This document shows, piece by piece, positions 52,908-61,250 of a DNA stretch of 64,000 nt. The first letter of the stretch is position 1; the number at the start of each line of letters is the position of its first letter. Made by a program: the position numbers and the translations under genes. Origin of the DNA: Pseudomonadota bacterium. GTDB lineage: Bacteria; Pseudomonadota; Alphaproteobacteria; Rhodobacterales; Rhodobacteraceae. The DNA lies in the NCBI GenBank assembly GCA_020161615.1, contig JAIUPD010000003.1, positions 248,001-312,000 on the forward strand. Reading direction: 5' to 3'. The notes under the pieces were generated by a model. It ran no database searches, was not told the origin of the DNA, and saw only the letters and a list, made by a program, of their open reading frames with translations.

Positions 52908-54272
52908 ATGACCGCAAATGCTACGCCACAGGGCGTGTCGCAGGCCCTGGCCGCGCATCTCGCCACCCAGCGCCCCGAGGCCCTGACCGAGGCCGACCGC
53001 CACGAAGCCCGCCGCGCGCTGGTCAATATCGTCGGCTGCGCCCTGGGCGGGGCCGAGCATGAGGCGGTCGGGATCGCCATCGCCGCCCGCGGCCCCTTCG
53101 CCGGGGCGCCGACCGCCCGGGCGCTGGGCCGGCGCGAGGGGTTCGACCCGCTGCTGGCGTCCCTGATCAACGGCATCAGCTCGCATGTGCACGATTTCGA
53201 CGACACCACGCCCTCGAATTACATCCACCCGACCTCGCCCGTGGCCTCGGCGCTTTTTGCCTATGCCAGCGCCAACCCGGTCAGCGGCGCGGATTTCCTG
53301 CATGCCTTCATCCTGGGGTATGAGGCGGTCACCCGCATCGGCAACGCCACCTATCCCGCGCATTACCAGGCAGGCTGGCATTCGACCGGTTCCATCGGCG
53401 TCTTCGGCGCGGCTGCGGCCATCGGCCGGCTGATGGGCCTGAACGCCGAGCAGATGCGCCACGCGCTGGGGCTGGCCGCGACGCAGGCCGCCGGGATCCG
53501 CGACAATTTCGGCGCGATGGCGAAATCGCTGCACCCCGGCCGCTCGGCCGAGGCGGGCTATATGGCGGCGCTGCTGGCGGCAAACGGCTTCACCGCCGGG
53601 CCGACGCCGCTGGAAGGCCCGCGCGGCTTTGCCCATGTCACGACCGGCACCTCGGGCAGCTTCGATCTGTCGCTCATCACCCGTGACCTCGGCCGCGACA
53701 CGCTGCTGCACGAGAATACCTACAAGCCCTTCCCCTGCGGCATCGTCGTGCATCCGACCATCGACGCCTGCCTGCAACTGGTCGCGGCGCATGGCCTGAC
53801 GCCCGAGATGATCGAGGCGGTCGAGCTGGACGTGGCACCGCTGGTCCTCGACCTCTGCAACCAGAAGGACTTCACCGTCGGCCTGCAGGGCAAGTTCTCG
53901 ATCTACCACGCCGCCGGGATCGCGCTGGCCCGCCACCGCGCCGGGCGCGCGGAATTCAGCGACGAGACGGTGAACGCCGCCGATGTGAAGGCGATGCGCG
54001 CCCGCGTCACGCCCCGGGCGTCGGACAAGGTGCCCGAGGACGGGGTGCATGTGACGCTCCGGCTCAAGGACGGGCGGGTGCTGACCAAGGAGTTGGACGC
54101 CTCCATCGGCAACATCCGCAGGCCGTTGTCCGACGACCAGCTGGCGCAGAAGTTCCGCGATCAGGCCGAGGTCCTGAAACCCGTGCGGACCGAAGCGCTG
54201 ATCGAGGCGCTCTGGTCCCTCGACAGCGCGGCCGACATGGGGGCCATCATCGCCCTGGCCACGCCGGAATGA
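52908..54272 (+). CDS. MmgE/PrpD family protein 1
   Basis: A 454-residue MmgE/PrpD protein. An N-terminal all-helical domain with GISSHVHDFDDTTPSN, HYQAGWHSTGSIGVFGAAAA and GAMAKSLHPGRSAEAGYMAA is followed by the smaller C-terminal lid. Members include 2-methylcitrate dehydratase, cis-aconitate decarboxylase and iminodisuccinate-processing enzymes, acting on di- or tricarboxylic acids. Its exact reaction is unknown. It overlaps the second MmgE/PrpD gene by 4 bp. Confidence 0.88.
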   Translation: MTANATPQGVSQALAAHLATQRPEALTEADRHEARRALVNIVGCALGGAEHEAVGIAIAARGPFAGAPTARALGRREGFDPLLASLINGISSHVHDFDDTTPSNYIHPTSPVASALFAYASANPVSGADFLHAFILGYEAVTRIGNATYPAHYQAGWHSTGSIGVFGAAAAIGRLMGLNAEQMRHALGLAATQAAGIRDNFGAMAKSLHPGRSAEAGYMAALLAANGFTAGPTPLEGPRGFAHVTTGTSGSFDLSLITRDLGRDTLLHENTYKPFPCGIVVHPTIDACLQLVAAHGLTPEMIEAVELDVAPLVLDLCNQKDFTVGLQGKFSIYHAAGIALARHRAGRAEFSDETVNAADVKAMRARVTPRASDKVPEDGVHVTLRLKDGRVLTKELDASIGNIRRPLSDDQLAQKFRDQAEVLKPVRTEALIEALWSLDSAADMGAIIALATPE

Positions 54273-55591
54273 GCGCGCCCTCCCCCTCGGCCGCGCTGGC
54301 CCGCTTCGCCGCCGAGACCCCGACCGGGGCGATCCCGCCCGCGCTGCGCAACCTCGCCCGGCGTTCCGTGACCAGCGCGCTGGCCGCGGGCATTGCCGCC
54401 CGCCGAGACCTCGATGCGGCGGCGATGCTGCGGGTGCTGGCCCGGCTCTCTGGTCCCCCACGCGCCGGGGTGATCGCGGGCGGTCCGCGGCTCGACGTGA
54501 CGCGGGCGGCCTTCGCCAATGCCATGCTCTGCAACCTCCTCGATTTCGACGACACCCATGCGCCGACCATCCTGCACCCGACCGCACCCGTCCTCGGCGC
54601 GGTCATGGCGCTGGCCGAGGATCTGGGCACGCCCCCGGCCGAGGCGATGACCGCCTTCACGCTGGGCTGCGAAATGGCCTGTCGTCTGGCCGATGCCGTC
54701 TCGCCCGAACACTACCGCCGCGGTTGGCACATCACCGCCACGACCGGCGCGCTGGGGGCGGCGCTGGCGGCGGCCCGGCTTCTGGGCCTCGATGCCCGGC
54801 GCAGTCTCTGGGCGCTGGGCCATGCCACGGCGCAGGCCTCGGGCACGGTCGAGACGCTGGGCACCATGGCCAAGAGCACGGGCGTTGGCAATGCGGCGCA
54901 AGCCGGGGTGTTGGCGGCGCTGATGGCGGCCGAGGGCGTGGCAGGGCCGGAAACGCCGCTGGAAGGTCCGCGCGGCTATCTGCGGCTGGTGACGGACCGG
55001 CCGGATCTGGAGGGGCTGGCGCGGGGCCTCGGGCAGGATTGGTCCTTTGCCCGCAACATGCCTAAGCCCTATCCCTGCGGCGTGGTGCTGAACCCGGTGA
55101 TCGAGGCGGCGCTGGCGCTGCGGGCGGAGCTCGGCGCCGCGCCCATCGCCCGGATCGAGATCGCCGGCTGCCAGCTGCTTCTCGACCGCACCGACCGCCC
55201 CCTCGCCCGCCTGCCGCGCGACCTTCAGGTCTGCGCCCAGCATTGCGTCAGCGCGGCGCTGCTGCGCGGTCGTTTCGGCCCGGCCGAGGTCGATGCCGAG
55301 GCCGCCAATGACCCGCAGATCGCCGCCCTCCGTACCCGGGTGGGCCCCATGATCGTGGATCCCGGCCTTACCGTCGATGGCGCCCGCGTGACGCTCTGGC
55401 TGGAAGACGGCCGCAGCCTCTCGCGCACCATCATCGAGGCCGAGGGCAGCCCCCGCCGTCCCCTGAGCGACGCGGCGCTGGCGGCGAAACTGCGGGCGCA
55501 ATGTAGCGATCCGGCCGAAGCCGAGGCGCTGCTGACAGCGCTGGCCGGGATCTGGACCGACGTACCACTTTCAGCCCTGACCGGCCAATGA
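54269..55591 (+). CDS. MmgE/PrpD family protein 2
   Basis: A 440-residue paralogue of the preceding protein, with matching FDDTHAPTILHPTAPVLGAV, YRRGWHITATTGALGAALAA and TMAKSTGVGNAAQAGVLAAL segments. The sequence is well diverged from copy 1, so the two may form a heterodimer or act on successive intermediates. A strong bidirectional terminator follows immediately. Confidence 0.88.
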   Translation: MSAPSPSAALARFAAETPTGAIPPALRNLARRSVTSALAAGIAARRDLDAAAMLRVLARLSGPPRAGVIAGGPRLDVTRAAFANAMLCNLLDFDDTHAPTILHPTAPVLGAVMALAEDLGTPPAEAMTAFTLGCEMACRLADAVSPEHYRRGWHITATTGALGAALAAARLLGLDARRSLWALGHATAQASGTVETLGTMAKSTGVGNAAQAGVLAALMAAEGVAGPETPLEGPRGYLRLVTDRPDLEGLARGLGQDWSFARNMPKPYPCGVVLNPVIEAALALRAELGAAPIARIEIAGCQLLLDRTDRPLARLPRDLQVCAQHCVSAALLRGRFGPAEVDAEAANDPQIAALRTRVGPMIVDPGLTVDGARVTLWLEDGRSLSRTIIEAEGSPRRPLSDAALAAKLRAQCSDPAEAEALLTALAGIWTDVPLSALTGQ

Positions 55592-55593
55592 GG

Positions 55594-55619
55594 AAAAAGG
55601 GCGCCGCGGCGCCCTTTTT
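55594..55619. terminator. Bidirectional Rho-independent terminator
   Basis: AAAAAGGGCGCC (55594-55605) and GGCGCCCTTTTT (55608-55619) form a 12-bp stem with A- and T-tracts at the outer ends. It sits between two convergent stops (55591 and 55623) and can terminate both transcripts. Confidence 0.9.
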
Positions 55620-55622
55620 CTG

Positions 55623-56807
55623 TCAACGTTCCATGTGGGTTTCCAGCGTCTTGGTGAACCCGGCCATCTGGCGCACCACATCGGGCTCATGCGGCAGACG
55701 GCGCAGGAAGGCCAGCCGTTCCTCCAGCCAGCTATCCTGATAGGCGTGGAAGATCAGCCGCTTGTTCGCCACCGCCTGCGGCGAGGCGCGCTCGATGAAC
55801 ATCTGCCGGCGGCGGTCGGAATAGGTGTCGAGGTGATCCTCGGACGCCCCTTCCAACAGGATCGCCGTCATCACCTCCAGCAGGTGATAGACATCGAAGA
55901 GGCCCGAGGTCAGACCCAGCCCGCCCGTCGGATTGGTGATATGCGCCGCATCCCCGGCCAGCACCACGCGGCCCACCCGCATCGTATCGGCGCAGCGCTG
56001 GTGCATCCGGTAGGGCGAGTATTGCACCAGCTCGTAGTCGCCAATCCCCGGGGCATAGGTGCGATAGAAGGCATCCATCCGCTCGGGCACACCATCAAGC
56101 GGCAGCGAGGCATCCTCCATCACCGTGATCCGCCACAGATCGCTGTCGTCGATCCGCACAATGATCGCGCCATAGACCGGATCCATGGTCAGGTTCGACA
56201 GCAGGAACCCGTGCTGGCGGAAATCGTGGCGAACATTTGTGGCGATGAAGCGCTCGGGATGGGTGATGCCGAAGAAATTGAGCTTCAGCAGCTTCTCGCG
56301 CACCGTGCTGCCGCCGCCATCGGCGCCGATCACCCAATCATAGCGCTCCTCCACCGGCCCCTGCGGGGTCTGCAGGGTCACGCTGACGCCCGAGGCATCC
56401 TGCGAAAGCCCGCTGATCCTGGTGCCGAACCGCACCGAGGTCCCCGGCAGCCGTTCCAGATGCTGCCAGGCGATCCGCGCCAACTCGTTCTGGCCCAGAT
56501 GCAGGTTGTAGGGATAGGGCGTGATCGGATCCAGCGCGTCGAGCGACCAGTTGATCCGCTCATTGGTGCGGAACACCCAATGCGAGAATTCCTGCTTCAC
56601 GAAGCCGGTCTTGCGCGCATCGTCCAGGACCCCCAGCCGGTCCAGCCCTTCCAGCACCGACCAATGGTAGACCATGGCGCGCGGCGAATCGACGATCTCG
56701 GGCTCGGCTTCGACCAGCGAGACGCGGATACCCGCCCGGGCCAGCCCCAGCGCCGTCAGAAAACCGACCGGCCCACCGCCGACCACCAGAACTTGTTTGT
56801 CGCTCAT
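55623..56807 (-). CDS. FAD-dependent aromatic monooxygenase, paralogue 3
   Basis: A 394-residue class A flavin monooxygenase closely related to 26750-27922 and 30085-31272. It has VLVVGGGPVGFLTALGLARAG, the DG motif GADGGGSTVRE, and the shared block SPYRMHQRCADTMRVGRVV leading to GDAAHITNP. The region around residues 215-235 (RHDFRQHGFLLSNLTMDPVYG) differs from the other two, in what should be the substrate domain, so its substrate may differ. Operator F lies 57-74 bp upstream. It appears monocistronic. Confidence 0.85.
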   Translation of the reverse strand: MSDKQVLVVGGGPVGFLTALGLARAGIRVSLVEAEPEIVDSPRAMVYHWSVLEGLDRLGVLDDARKTGFVKQEFSHWVFRTNERINWSLDALDPITPYPYNLHLGQNELARIAWQHLERLPGTSVRFGTRISGLSQDASGVSVTLQTPQGPVEERYDWVIGADGGGSTVREKLLKLNFFGITHPERFIATNVRHDFRQHGFLLSNLTMDPVYGAIIVRIDDSDLWRITVMEDASLPLDGVPERMDAFYRTYAPGIGDYELVQYSPYRMHQRCADTMRVGRVVLAGDAAHITNPTGGLGLTSGLFDVYHLLEVMTAILLEGASEDHLDTYSDRRRQMFIERASPQAVANKRLIFHAYQDSWLEERLAFLRRLPHEPDVVRQMAGFTKTLETHMER

Positions 56808-56863
56808 GCATCCCCTCTCCTGCGTCCTGCCGCCCGGGCGATGGCGGCTGACGAGGAAAGTGA

Positions 56864-56881
56864 TATGATTGTATGATTATA
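56864..56881 (-). promoter_or_regulatory. Candidate operator F of the ATTGTATNAT regulon
   Basis: TATGATTGTATGATTATA, identical over 18 bp to site C more than 25 kb away, in front of the third FAD monooxygenase paralogue. The core ATTGTATGAT is at 56868-56877. Confidence 0.65.
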
Positions 56882-57027
56882 TGTGTCAAGTGCTGCCACC
56901 CGGAGGGCGACGCCCCGCCTCGGCCGCAGCATGCCGCTTGCCGTGGCGCGCAAGGCAACAACGGCGGGAACCGCCTTACCCGGTCCAGCGCTCGGCGATA
57001 GGCGGGGCCGCAGCCCCGCCCCCGCTG

Positions 57028-57657
57028 TCAGCGCCCCAGGGAGACCCCGAGACCGTCGCTGTCGAGGGAAACGCCGAGACCATGCTCGCCGCCCAGACCT
57101 GCGTTGATGCCACCGGTGTTGTTGCTGCCGGCACCCGTTCCGCCGCCGCCCAGATCAATGTTGATGCCGCCCTCGTTGTCGGAAGCGGCGTTGTCGCCGA
57201 CCCCGACATTCAGTCCGCCGCTGTTGCCCGAGGCCGCCTCGGTCCCGGCCCCGACATTCACGCCGCCGCCGTTCCCCGACGCCGCGCTGGTGCCGACGCC
57301 GGCATTGATGCCGCCGCCATTGCCCGAAGCCGCGGAATCGCCAAGGCCGATATCGACCCCGCCGCCACCGATCTCGACGGCAACGCCGCCGCCGCCCGTG
57401 CCGGGATTGGTGCCGGGATTGGTGCCCGGGTTCGGGGTGACACCCGGGTTGGGCACGGTCGGCGTCCCGCCCGCGCCCGGCTGATCGCGCGCCGTCGCCT
57501 GCTGGCAATACCCGGCAAGCACCTGGCGCATTTCAGCCGCTGACAGGTTGCGGGCAGGTTGGTCGCAAAAGCTTGATCCGCTCTGGCTGAAAGTCGGAGC
57601 GGGAAAGCCCGCGCCGACCAGGGTCAAAGCGATGATCATTGGGTTTTTGATCTTCAT
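57028..57657 (-). CDS. Secreted Gly/Asn-rich tandem-repeat protein
   Basis: A 209-residue protein of unrecognised family. Residues 1-25 are a signal peptide (MIIALTLVGAGFPAPTFSQ). A short domain with two cysteines (Cys31, Cys51) follows, then a Pro/Asn/Gly/Thr linker (69-87) and four 16-residue repeats (108-171) of the type AASGNGGGINAGVGT, ending in a Gly-rich tail. The alternating hydrophobic and Asn/Gly pattern could form a beta-solenoid or amyloid-like fibre. It may be a surface or matrix protein; this is inference from composition. Confidence 0.65.
   Translation of the reverse strand: MKIKNPMIIALTLVGAGFPAPTFSQSGSSFCDQPARNLSAAEMRQVLAGYCQQATARDQPGAGGTPTVPNPGVTPNPGTNPGTNPGTGGGGVAVEIGGGGVDIGLGDSAASGNGGGINAGVGTSAASGNGGGVNVGAGTEAASGNSGGLNVGVGDNAASDNEGGINIDLGGGGTGAGSNNTGGINAGLGGEHGLGVSLDSDGLGVSLGR
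57145..57336 (-). repeat. Four in-frame 48-bp tandem repeats
   Basis: The region encodes four consecutive 16-residue units of the secreted repeat protein (residues 108-171), with conserved AAS-N-GG-N--G- positions. DNA copies have drifted, but the unit length is kept, so the array could still vary by recombination. Confidence 0.6.
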
Positions 57658-58509
57658 CGTTCTTCTCCCGTGTGGTGAAAGGGTGCGTCAGGATCGCGAC
57701 CCCACTGTCCCCCAACCGAGGAGTTCAGCGCAAAGTTTCAATCCTTAAATTGAAGGTTAAATTAAAATTTTTCATGAACGGCGGCCAAATGGGGCTCCGA
57801 ATGCCATTCATGCAGGCAATACCGCCGCTCCCATCCCAGCAACCAAAACCGCCCCAAAACGCGGATTTTTCTGGTGGCGGTCAATTGAAATTATGGAAGT
57901 GATCCTCGATACCATAAATCGACTTATCATTTGTTTATACTTGATTTTTTCGGAAGAATCTCTGCCCCTTCCCGCATTCCGGGACGCATGACTGTATCGG
58001 ACGATACCCGAATTTCTATCCCTGCCGCCCGCCAATCCCGCCGCGCAAAACGGGCGCAATCTGACGCAGCCCGGGGCAGCCCGCGTTCGTCGTTTCCAAC
58101 CCCGGCGGGCGCTGAATATGCGGATCCGCCCCCGGACAAATCCGGTCTCTCGGCAAACCCATCGCGGCAAGGAGAAAGCTCCAGATCGCCATGATCCCAC
58201 GCTATCGACCCAGCGCATCCGCAACGAAGCAGCCCGGCGCGGGCGCGTGAAATCACCTCGACCGCGGGGTCTGGGGGAGGTCACCAAGGCGTTTCGCGCA
58301 CCCGATCCTGTCCCCCGAAACGCCCGGTGATCGGCCCCGCCGTCAGAAACAGGCGGGCCCACTTCCCTGCAGGGGTTACGACGGTGGATCGGCCCGAGCG
58401 GCGGCTGCGTCCGCCGCCTCGAAGCGGCACAGGGGCAACCCCGGACGCGGCCCGGAACGGCGGGCAGATCCCGGACGTGCCCGGCTTCAACGATGATCAA
58501 GGAAGAATG
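57658..58509. other. Region without a supported gene, partly AT-rich
   Basis: Between the repeat-protein start and tRNA-Met lie 852 bp. The part about 57,720-57,960 is much more AT-rich than the rest of the window and has no long frame with coding character. Open frames at 57808-58542 and 57927-58256 on the minus strand lack recognisable motifs, and one begins inside the tRNA. The region may hold promoter or regulatory DNA for the repeat protein or decayed sequence. TTATGG and CCATAA near 57,893-57,920 form a small inverted repeat. Confidence 0.5.
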
Positions 58510-58586
58510 TGGTAGCGGAGGAGGGACTTGAACCCCCGACACGCGGATTATGATTCCGCTGCTCTAACCAACTGAGCTACTCCGCC
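58510..58586 (-). tRNA. tRNA-Met (anticodon CAU, elongator type)
   Basis: On the minus strand the 77-nt gene starts GGCGGAGTAGCTCAG and ends with an encoded CCA. The acceptor, D, anticodon and T stems all pair (G1-U72 is a wobble), and the anticodon loop is ATCATAA with CAT. The first-pair and D-arm features are those of elongator tRNA-Met in alphaproteobacteria. A lysidine-modified tRNA-Ile(CAU) cannot be fully excluded from the anticodon alone. Confidence 0.92.
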
Positions 58587-58632
58587 ACGCTGCCGGCGCC
58601 GGATCTTCGACCCGTATCGCTTGGCTGGCGGC

Positions 58633-58661
58633 TTCCTAGGGCAGGCGTCTGGCAGCGTCAA
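58633..58661 (-). promoter_or_regulatory. Sigma-70-type promoter of tRNA-Met
   Basis: On the minus strand TTGACG (58656-58661), a 17-bp spacer (58639-58655) and TAGGAA (58633-58638) stand about 46 bp upstream of the mature tRNA end. Confidence 0.6.
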
Positions 58662-58760
58662 GAGGGAAATCGACCGGGGTTTCCCCCGCGCCGGGGCGGC
58701 GCTTTGACCCCTCGCTTCGGGGCTTCTGCCGGGCTAGGAAAAGGGCAAAGCGGAGGCGCC

Positions 58761-60923
58761 ATGCAGACCCTTCCCCAGACCCGCGATCTGGTCCTTGTCG
58801 GCGGCGGTCATGCCCATGCGCTGGTGCTGCTGCGCTGGGCCATGGCGCCGCTGGCAGGCGCCCGGCTGACGCTGATCGACCCTAACCCGACCGCGCCCTA
58901 TACCGGCATGCTGCCGGGGCTCATCGCCGGGCATTATCGCGCGGCCGAGCTGGAAATGGACCTGGTGGCGCTGGCCCGGCACGCGGGCGCCAGACTGATT
59001 CTGGGCCGCGCCACCGGGCTTGATCCCGAGGCGCGGCTGATCGAGGTCGCGGGGCGCCCGCCCGTGGCCTATGACGTGGCCTCGCTGGATATCGGCATCA
59101 CCTCGGACCTGCCCGCGCTGCCGGGCTTTGCCACCCATGCCACCGCCGCCAAGCCGTTGGGCGGCTATGCCGAACGCTGGGCCGCCTTCGCCGCCGCGCC
59201 GCCGCCCGAGCCCAGGATCGCCGTGCTGGGCGCGGGCGTGGGGGGCGTGGAACTGGCACTGGCCATGCACCATCGCCTGCCTGACGCCCGGATCACGCTG
59301 GTCGAACGGGCCGGGGCGCTGCCGCATCTCGGCACGGCGGCCCGCCGTCATCTGCTGGGCCTTCTGGCCGGCCGGGGCATCGCGCTGGAAACCGGGGCCG
59401 AAGCGGTCGCGGTCGAGGCCGAGGCCGTGGTATTGGCCGATGGCCGCCGCCTGCCCTCGGATTTCACCCTGGGCGCTGCGGGCAGCCGGCCGCAGGACTG
59501 GCTTGCCACGACCGGCCTTGCCCTGACCGGGGGGTACGTGACCGTGGATCCGATGCTGCGCTCGGTCTCGCATCCCGGGGTCTTTGCCGCCGGGGATTGC
59601 GCGCATATGGCCGAAAACCCGCGCCCCAAGGCCGGGGTCTTTGCCGTGCGGCAGGCGCCGATCCTGCACCACAACCTGCGCGCCGCGCTCTCGGGCGGGG
59701 CGATGCGCCCATTCCATCCGCAGCGCGATTACCTGAAGCTGATCTCGCTGGGCGAGCGCGAGGCGCTGGCCGACAAATGGGGGCTGCCGCTGCATGGCCG
59801 GGCGATGTGGTGGCTGAAGGATCGCATCGACCGCAGGTTCATGCGGATGTTCCACGCGCTTCCCGCCATGCCCGCGCCCCCCCTGCCCGCCGAGCGCAGC
59901 CTCGGCCTGGCCGAGGCGCTGGGCGACAAGCCGATGTGCGGCGGCTGCGGCGCCAAGGTCGGCCCCGACGCGCTGCGCCGGGCGCTGAGCGCGCTGCCGC
60001 CGGCGGCGACGCTGGAACTGGGCGCGGGGGATGACGCGGCGGTGCTGGAGCTGGGCGGGCAGCGGCAGGTCCTGGCGACCGACCATCTGCGCGCGGTGAC
60101 CGAGGATCCCTGGATGATGGCCCGCATCGCCGCGGTGCATGCGCTGGGCGATGTCTGGGCGATGGGGGCCCGGCCACAGGCGGCGCTGGTCAGCCTGATC
60201 CTGCCGCGGCTGTCCGAGGAGCTGCAGGGCCGGACGTTGGCCGAGATCATGGCGGGCCTCGGCGGGGTGCTGACCGAGGCGGGTGCCGCCATCGCCGGGG
60301 GCCATACAACGCAGGGCGCGGAACTGACCATCGGCCTGACCGTCACCGGCATCGCCGGGGACCGGATCCTGACCAAGGGCGGCGCGCGCCCTGGCGAGGT
60401 GCTGATCCTGACGAAGCCCCTGGGCTCGGGCACGCTGCTGGCGGCCGAGATGCAGAAACGCGCGCCCGGCCGCGCCATCGCCGGGCTCTGGCCGTTCCTG
60501 ACGCAAGGCCAGGGCGCAGCGGCGGCGATCCTCGCGCCCCGGGCCAGCGCCATGACCGATGTCACGGGCTTCGGCCTGGCCGGTCATCTGGACGAGATGC
60601 TGAGGGCGGGCGGGGTGGCGGCCGAGATCGACCTCGGCGCGGTCCCTTTCTACGAGGGGGCCGAGGCGCTGGCGGCGGACGGCGTGGCCTCGACCATCGC
60701 TCCGGCCAACCGCGCCGCCCTGATCGGCCGCATCGCGGCGCCGCCCGGGGCGCGCACGGCGCTCCTCTACGATCCGCAGACGGCGGGCGGGCTTCTGGCC
60801 TCGGTGCCCGAACGGGAAGCAGAGCGCCTTCTGACCGCGCTGCGCGAGGCGGGCTATACCGCCGCCGCGATCGGGCGGATCCAGGCGCTGGAGGCGGGAC
60901 CCGCGCTGCGGGTGCAGGGCTGA
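58761..60923 (+). CDS. selD: Selenide, water dikinase fused to an NAD(P)/FAD-dependent oxidoreductase
   Basis: A 720-residue two-domain protein. Residues 1 to about 365 form a pyridine nucleotide-disulfide oxidoreductase-like domain (LVLVGGGHAHALVLLRWAMA, GAGVGGVELALAMHH, GVFAAGDCAHM). Residues about 380-720 are SelD, which makes selenophosphate from selenide and ATP: CGGCGAKVG, with Cys396 and Lys399 matching E. coli Cys17 and Lys20, then GAGDDAAVLE and DPQTAGGLLAS. The intervening residue at E. coli Cys19 is Ala. The fused domain may supply reduced selenium. CGGAGG precedes the ATG at 58761. No other selenium gene is in the window. Confidence 0.92.
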   Translation: MQTLPQTRDLVLVGGGHAHALVLLRWAMAPLAGARLTLIDPNPTAPYTGMLPGLIAGHYRAAELEMDLVALARHAGARLILGRATGLDPEARLIEVAGRPPVAYDVASLDIGITSDLPALPGFATHATAAKPLGGYAERWAAFAAAPPPEPRIAVLGAGVGGVELALAMHHRLPDARITLVERAGALPHLGTAARRHLLGLLAGRGIALETGAEAVAVEAEAVVLADGRRLPSDFTLGAAGSRPQDWLATTGLALTGGYVTVDPMLRSVSHPGVFAAGDCAHMAENPRPKAGVFAVRQAPILHHNLRAALSGGAMRPFHPQRDYLKLISLGEREALADKWGLPLHGRAMWWLKDRIDRRFMRMFHALPAMPAPPLPAERSLGLAEALGDKPMCGGCGAKVGPDALRRALSALPPAATLELGAGDDAAVLELGGQRQVLATDHLRAVTEDPWMMARIAAVHALGDVWAMGARPQAALVSLILPRLSEELQGRTLAEIMAGLGGVLTEAGAAIAGGHTTQGAELTIGLTVTGIAGDRILTKGGARPGEVLILTKPLGSGTLLAAEMQKRAPGRAIAGLWPFLTQGQGAAAAILAPRASAMTDVTGFGLAGHLDEMLRAGGVAAEIDLGAVPFYEGAEALAADGVASTIAPANRAALIGRIAAPPGARTALLYDPQTAGGLLASVPEREAERLLTALREAGYTAAAIGRIQALEAGPALRVQG

Positions 60924-61250
60924 GGGAGGGGTTTCGCCCTCGCCCCCCGCTGTCGCGGGCGCCTCGGGCGACCAGCGGCGCCGCGTTCCGCGGCGCCGCA
61001 AAGCCGGGGGACGCTGCCCCCCGGACCCCCCGGGATATTTAAGGCGCAAAGAAGGGCTGCGGGTTGTGCCGGAGGGGCGCAACGGGGCGCGGCGGCTTTT
61101 TTGGGGCGGGCTCGGCAGCGGCTGGCGCCCGGGCCTGCCGGCAGGGCGCGGCGGCGCTTCCTCGCCAACGGGTCGGCGGCGGGGCGCGGGCGGTCGCGTT
61201 TTTCTGGTCAGGCGGTCCCGGGCGCGGCAGGATGGCGGGGGAGGTGCCCA
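60924..61250. other. Intergenic region with hairpin element copy 3
   Basis: No gene is supported in these 327 bp between selD and the DoeB-like gene. GCGGCGCCGC arms (60975-60984, 60990-60999) form a perfect hairpin with loop GTTCC. They are followed by a GGGGG/CCCCC stem and a tail at 61032-61054 (GGATATTTAAGGCGCAAAGA) resembling the tails at 11903 and 17002. The rest is very GC-rich without clear signals, apart from GGGAGGTG just before 61251. Confidence 0.55.

Noticed and set aside
57927-58256. Minus-strand open frame of 109 codons
   Set aside because: No ribosome-binding site, no motif, and a composition unlike proteins; treated as chance.
57808-58542. Minus-strand open frame of 244 codons in the gene-poor region
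   Set aside because: It begins inside tRNA-Met, lacks motifs and reads through AT-rich DNA with no consistent coding bias.
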